7,019 nt of DNA. It comes from Myxococcales bacterium (GTDB lineage: Bacteria > Myxococcota > Myxococcia > Myxococcales > Anaeromyxobacteraceae). Location of the stretch: NCBI GenBank assembly GCA_021848865.1, contig JAJZTO010000144.1, positions 1 to 7,019 on the forward strand, read 5' to 3'. The notes below the pieces were generated by a model. The model was not told where the DNA came from and did not search any database. It saw only the letters and a program-made list of their open reading frames with translations. Of this stretch, positions 6,274-7,019 are shown one piece after another. The stretch's first letter is position 1. Every line of letters begins with the position of its first letter. Position numbers and translations under genes: made by a program.

Positions 6274-6297
6274 GGAGGCCGCCGGGCCCCCGGGACG

Positions 6298-6897
6298 CTA
6301 CCGGCCGGGATCGACGGCGATGCCCTGGGCGCGGGCGATGAGGTCGCACAGCTCCCGCACCGCGCCGCGGCCGCCGGGCGCGCCGGCGACGAAGTGCACC
6401 GCGGCGCGCACCTCGGGCCGGGCGTCGGCCGGCGCCGCCGAGAGCCCCACCCTGCGCAGGAGCGGCAGGTCGTTCACGTCGTCGCCCATGTAGGCGACCG
6501 CGTCGTCGGGGAGGCCGAGGTGGGCGAGCTGGGCGTAGCCGGCGAGCTTGTCGCGCTGGCCGAAGACCAGGTGCGAGAAGCGCAGCTCGCGCAGCCGCGC
6601 CTCCGAGGCCTTCCCGGGGCGGCCGGAGACGACGCCGAGCTGGATCCGGTCGCGGATCAGGACCAGGCCGTGGCCGTCGTGCACGTCGAAGGCCTTGAGC
6701 GCCTCCCCCTCCGGGCCGTACCAGAGGCGCCCGTCGGTGAGGACCCCGTCGACGTCGAGGAGGAGCAGCCGGATGCGCGCGGCGCGAGCCAGCAGCTCCC
6801 GGCCGCGGAGGCGCGGCGCCCCCTCCGCCTTCCCCCCCCGCCTCGCGGAGGGAGGGGGCCGGGGCGAGGGGGGCGCGCGGGCGGGGCGCCGCTTCAC
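6298..6897 (-). CDS. kdsC: 3-deoxy-D-manno-octulosonate 8-phosphate phosphatase
   Basis: HAD-superfamily phosphatase that removes phosphate from KDO-8-phosphate to give KDO, the inner sugar of LPS. The motifs of the KdsC (C0-type, capless) family are all present: motif I DVDGVLTDG with Asp48 and Asp50, motif II SGR (91-93), motif III Lys117 (QRDKL), and motif IV GDDVNDLP (138-145). The region around FDVHDGHG (70-77) is also typical. The protein is 199 residues, longer than the usual 170-190, owing to a Pro/Arg/Gly-rich N-terminus (about residues 1-33) outside the HAD fold, which coincides with a GC-rich palindrome in the DNA. The GTG start at 6897 overlaps the kdsA stop as GTGA; no other usual start occurs before motif I. 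Tight linkage to kdsA supports the assignment. Confidence 0.95.
   Translation of the reverse strand: MKRRPARAPPSPRPPPSARRGGKAEGAPRLRGRELLARAARIRLLLLDVDGVLTDGRLWYGPEGEALKAFDVHDGHGLVLIRDRIQLGVVSGRPGKASEARLRELRFSHLVFGQRDKLAGYAQLAHLGLPDDAVAYMGDDVNDLPLLRRVGLSAAPADARPEVRAAVHFVAGAPGGRGAVRELCDLIARAQGIAVDPGR
6819..6873. repeat. REP-like GC palindrome inside the 5' end of kdsC
   Basis: A strongly strand-biased C-run/G-run element. CCCTCCGC (6821-6828) pairs perfectly with GCGGAGGG (6845-6852) around a 16-nt loop, and the stem can be extended with one bulge (CC/GG). The flank reads GGGGGCCGGGGCGAGGGGGG. This resembles the widespread intergenic repeat of GC-rich genomes of the form CCCTC-CCC-GGCCC-CTCCC followed by an inverted copy. 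It encodes KdsC residues about 9-27 (PPSPRPPPSARRGGKAEGA), a translation typical of such repeats. Assignment to a repeat family is from recall of the pattern and needs a genome-wide count. Confidence 0.5.
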
Positions 6898-7019
6898 GCC
6901 TGCCCCAGCGCCCGGCGGATGGCGAGCACCTCGGCGAGCAGCCGGTCGGCCATCCCGAAGTCGAGCGAGTTGGGGCCGTCGCTCCTGGCCGTGGCCGGGT
7001 CCTCGTGGATCTCGGCGAA
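6894..7019 (-). CDS. kdsA: 3-deoxy-8-phosphooctulonate synthase, C-terminal end (5' part outside window)
   Basis: KDO-8-phosphate synthase condenses phosphoenolpyruvate and arabinose-5-phosphate in the first committed step of KDO synthesis. Only the last 41 residues are in the window. They begin FAEIHEDPATARSDGPN, which is the conserved C-terminal block of the family. The Glu of FAEIH and the Asp of SDGPN, 11 residues apart, correspond in spacing to two of the metal ligands of metal-dependent KdsA, but the cysteine ligand that decides metal dependence is off the window. The TGA stop overlaps the kdsC GTG by 4 nt. DAHP synthases share the fold, but the SDGPN end and the kdsC neighbour favour KdsA. 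Confidence 0.9.
   Translation of the reverse strand, partial: FAEIHEDPATARSDGPNSLDFGMADRLLAEVLAIRRALGQA

Noticed and set aside
1..7019. CRISPR array, transposon, tRNA or rRNA
   Set aside because: No regularly spaced repeats, transposase motifs, cloverleaf or ribosomal RNA sequence noticed; the window is nearly filled with housekeeping genes.

Overview
This is a very GC-rich Gram-negative chromosomal segment. The lipid A and LPS transport genes, an RpoN-type sigma factor and a strongly G/C-ended codon pattern suggest a member of the Myxococcota, perhaps Anaeromyxobacter. That placement is inference; no taxonomic marker is present.

Layout, right to left, because all but one gene lie on the minus strand. 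The right edge holds the end of kdsA (KDO-8-phosphate synthase), overlapped by kdsC (KDO-8-phosphate phosphatase). A lipid A acyltransferase of the LpxL/HtrB family follows, then lptC, lptA and lptB (LPS transport across the periplasm), and rpoN (sigma-54). Four junctions overlap: kdsA/kdsC by 4 nt, lptC/lptA by 1 nt, lptA/lptB by 4 nt and lptB/rpoN by 4 nt. A good Rho-independent terminator lies just after rpoN. After a roughly 240-nt noncoding gap come hpf (long-form ribosome hibernation factor) and ptsN (nitrogen-type EIIA). At the left edge, on the plus strand and convergent with ptsN, is the 3' two-thirds of lepB (signal peptidase I).

Together the right-hand genes make KDO, acylate lipid A and export LPS. 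The left-hand ones are the regulatory group (rpoN, hpf, ptsN) that is classically linked to lpt genes in Proteobacteria. The gene order is the known kds-lpt-rpoN-hpf-ptsN block with an acyltransferase placed between kdsC and lptC.

I found no undescribed system. The points worth a second look are local. A REP-like GC palindrome appears to be translated as an N-terminal extension of KdsC. LptC carries a lipoprotein signal instead of the usual membrane anchor. LptA has two repeat-phased cysteine pairs. A sharply AT-rich patch covers the lptC start. The terminator after rpoN appears to uncouple it from hpf-ptsN.
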